From positions 1 through 37,686 of the forward strand of contig CATOSZ010000011.1 of NCBI GenBank assembly GCA_951812805.1: DNA of 37,686 nt. Reading direction: 5' to 3'. Position numbers and translations under genes: made by a program. Positions 35,921 to 37,686 of the stretch are shown in pieces. The DNA comes from an uncultured Alphaproteobacteria bacterium (GTDB lineage: Bacteria; Pseudomonadota; Alphaproteobacteria; GCA-2731375). The notes beneath the pieces are model-generated. The model had not been told where the DNA came from and searched no databases. It was given only the letters and a program-made list of their open reading frames with translations. The stretch's first letter is position 1. Every line of letters begins with the position of its first letter.

Positions 35921-37686
35921 GTAACCGGGGCAAAAGGCCGGGCCTGGGGACGGGGGGATCTGGCCTGGGTATAGGGGTGAGTCTCAACGGCCACATCTTG
36001 TGAGGCTTCCGCGTCAAGTGACCAGATATCGATGTTCGCGGCGGGAGGTCTGTGATTCGATCCCGTCATGGCCGAATCGCTTCCGGATCTCGACGATCTT
36101 GATGTCGCCGCCCTGAAGGCGCTGGTTCTGACGCTGCTTGAGGAGCAGGCGGCCCTGCGTGCCGAGAACGCGACATTGCGCGAAGAGATCCGCCGTCTCA
36201 AAGGCCTTTCCGGGCCACCGGATATCAAGCCGAGCGGCATGGACAAGCAGGCCGTATCCCGGGGCCGGACGGGGCGGAAGGCGGGACGGCGGGCCAAGAA
36301 GGGCCGGGTTCCCATCGACGAGAGGCGGATCGTCCGGGCCGCCGTGCCGGCGGGCTCGCGCTTCAAGGGCTATGAAGACTATCTGGTTCAGGACCTGCTC
36401 TGCCGGCCGAACACTGTCCTGTTACGCCGCGAGCGCTGGCTGACGCCCGAGGGGGCCACGATCGTGGCGCCGCTGCCGGCGGGGACGCGCGGCCACTTCG
36501 GCCCGGCGCTCAGGCGTTTCGTGCTGGCGCTCTATCATGGCGGCCAGACCAGCGCGGAGCGCTTGGCGCGGCTCTTGGACGACCTCGGCATCAAGATCTC
36601 CAAGCGCCAGGTGGTGCGGTTGTTGAACGAGGGCCATGACGGCTTCGTCGCCGAGGGCGAGGCGGTGCTGCGCGCCGGCCTGGAGACGGCGCCCTGGATC
36701 AGCGTCGACGATACCGGCGCCCGCCACGCCAACCGCAACGGGGTGACGAGCGGGATCGGCAACGACGCCTTCGCTTGGTTCGCCACGACGTTTTCCAAGA
36801 GCCGCTTGAACTTCCTGGAACGGCTGCGGGCCGGCCACGCGGACTATGTGCTCAATGCCGCCGCCTTCGCCTACATGGCCGAGCGCGACCTGGCCGCATC
36901 GGTGATCGCCCGTCTGGCCGAGGGCTGCCCGCGGCGCTTCACCAACGAAGATGCCTGGCTGGCCCACCTGGGGCGGCTCGCCATCACCGGGCACGGGGAC
37001 GGGCGCGGGGCCGCGCGGACCGCCACCGAGGGGGCGCTGTGGGGCGCCATCGCCGCGCACGGCCTGCTCAGGGGCACGGCCGCGGGCGCCTGCGTCGTCC
37101 TGAGTGACGATGCTGGCCAGTTCAACGTCGGCCGCCACGCGCTCTGCTGGGTCCATGCGGAGCGCTTGATCCACAAGCTGATGACCTTCTCCCGGAGCCA
37201 GCGGCGCGAGAAGGAACACATCCAGGCACGGCTCTGGCAACTCTACGCCGATCTCAAAGCCTATCGCGAAAGGCCGGCGCCAGGACGGCGGGCCCACCTG
37301 GCATGCCGCTTCGATGCGCTCTTCGCGACCAAGACCGGATTCCTCCGCCTCGACCGGCTCCTGGCTCGCCTGCATGCCAACCGCGACGAACTGCTCGTCG
37401 TCCTCGACCGCCCGGAGGTCCCGCTCAACACCAACGGCGCGGAACGCGACATCCGCGCCATGGTCACAAGGCGAAAATTCTCCGGCGGCACACGCTCCGA
37501 GGACGGCAAGCAGGCCCGAGACACATTCCTCGGCCTCTACAAGACCTGCCAGAAACTTGGCCTCTCCTTCTGGGATTATCTCGGCGACCGCCTCAAGGTC
37601 CCCGCGCCCCACCCGTGCCCCCACTGCCGATCCTCGTCAGACAACGCTGCATCGAAATGGCTTGACCGCCCGGGGTTTTGCCCCTG
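35921..37686 (+). mobile_element. IS66-type element, right end just outside the window
   Basis: The left end begins GTAACCGGGGCAAAAGGCC at 35921, with the GTAA start typical of IS66 ends. The last bases of the window (CCCGGGGTTTTGCCCCTG), read on the minus strand, begin CAGGGGCAAAACCCC and so form the matching inverted repeat; only a few bases (expected to end TTAC) are missing. One large transposase gene is carried; no tnpA or tnpB companion precedes it. The 8 bases before the element are GTCGTTTC, which should recur after the right end if the target duplication is intact. Confidence 0.8.
36068..37686 (+). CDS. IS66-family transposase, open at the window edge
   Basis: A single uninterrupted frame from ATG 36068 to the last base, at least 539 residues. 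A leucine-zipper-like coiled coil is at the N-terminus (ALKALVLTLLEEQAALRAEN), followed by a basic linker (GRTGRKAGRRAKKGR). The catalytic core has its first Asp in WISVDDTGARH (about residue 217), the second in VVLSDDAGQFN (about 348) and the Glu in NTNGAERDIRAMVTRRKFSG (about 459). The C-terminal QARDTFLGLYKTCQKLGLSF is typical of IS66 TnpC. No stop occurs before 37686, so the end is outside. It is a single-gene relative of IS66, without tnpA/tnpB. Confidence 0.9.
   Translation, partial: MAESLPDLDDLDVAALKALVLTLLEEQAALRAENATLREEIRRLKGLSGPPDIKPSGMDKQAVSRGRTGRKAGRRAKKGRVPIDERRIVRAAVPAGSRFKGYEDYLVQDLLCRPNTVLLRRERWLTPEGATIVAPLPAGTRGHFGPALRRFVLALYHGGQTSAERLARLLDDLGIKISKRQVVRLLNEGHDGFVAEGEAVLRAGLETAPWISVDDTGARHANRNGVTSGIGNDAFAWFATTFSKSRLNFLERLRAGHADYVLNAAAFAYMAERDLAASVIARLAEGCPRRFTNEDAWLAHLGRLAITGHGDGRGAARTATEGALWGAIAAHGLLRGTAAGACVVLSDDAGQFNVGRHALCWVHAERLIHKLMTFSRSQRREKEHIQARLWQLYADLKAYRERPAPGRRAHLACRFDALFATKTGFLRLDRLLARLHANRDELLVVLDRPEVPLNTNGAERDIRAMVTRRKFSGGTRSEDGKQARDTFLGLYKTCQKLGLSFWDYLGDRLKVPAPHPCPHCRSSSDNAASKWLDRPGFCP

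Noticed and set aside
36422..37624. A 400-codon minus-strand open frame
   Set aside because: It is the antisense of the IS66-type transposase, which has clear catalytic motifs on the plus strand.

Overview
The window looks like a chromosomal stretch of a high-GC alphaproteobacterium. The evidence is a DUF1134/EipA-type envelope protein with a near-CtrA box, a long glnE, strong GC bias at third codon positions, and alphaproteobacterial-style plasmid mobilization genes. A Rhodospirillales-like host is plausible but is inference. Mobile DNA lies at both ends (IS21 at the left edge, an IS66-type element running off the right edge), so the window may be a contig that stops at repeated elements.

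Layout. 1-2004: nested insertion-sequence debris. A frameshifted istA reads leftward from an IS21 end at about 651. That end abuts an istB that reads rightward and has lost its 5' end. An IS256-like remnant, several hairpins and a second IS21-type terminus at 2004 follow, and this terminus splits a glutathione S-transferase gene. 2376-3175: a VbhA-like antitoxin and Fic toxin pair; the fic frame continues after its stop. 3481-11025: a co-oriented catabolic operon with a GntR-type palindrome in front. It holds oxalyl-CoA decarboxylase (oxc), formyl-CoA:oxalate CoA-transferase (frc), an FCD-type GntR regulator, an IolD-type TPP hydrolase, an IolE-type dehydratase and an HMG-CoA-lyase-like enzyme. 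11063-16999: still on the plus strand, a UbiE-type methyltransferase, a DUF6166 protein, an acyl-CoA ligase, a DUF3772/MscS channel and a translationally coupled secreted zincin-like protein.

17009-20588: a minus-strand SAM methyltransferase divergent from eipA, then a class III cyclase/TolB-N/TPR protein. 20618-25071: a minus-strand run of NTF2-like protein, TauD-like dioxygenase, luciferase-like monooxygenase, glycosyltransferase and Stealth sugar-phosphotransferase. 25127-29215: a complete RNA-repair locus, rtcR divergent from rtcBA, with a textbook sigma-54 promoter and an upstream dyad. 29217-32138: glnE, convergent with rtcA one base away.

32390-37686: a decayed mobilizable element: candidate oriT-like dyads, a MobC-like protein, a relaxase cut inside its metal-binding motif by an ISAs1-family element, a tyrosine recombinase missing its catalytic C-terminus, a ribbon-helix-helix fragment, an AT-rich orphan gene cut by an IS66-type element, and that element's transposase, open to the window edge.

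The most interesting unit is the oxalate/inositol-like hybrid operon. Oxc and Frc form a complete oxalyl-CoA cycle. IolE and IolD normally act in sequence on a cyclitol ketone, but no other inositol genes are present here, so the true substrate is open. No CRISPR array, tRNA or rRNA was recognised.
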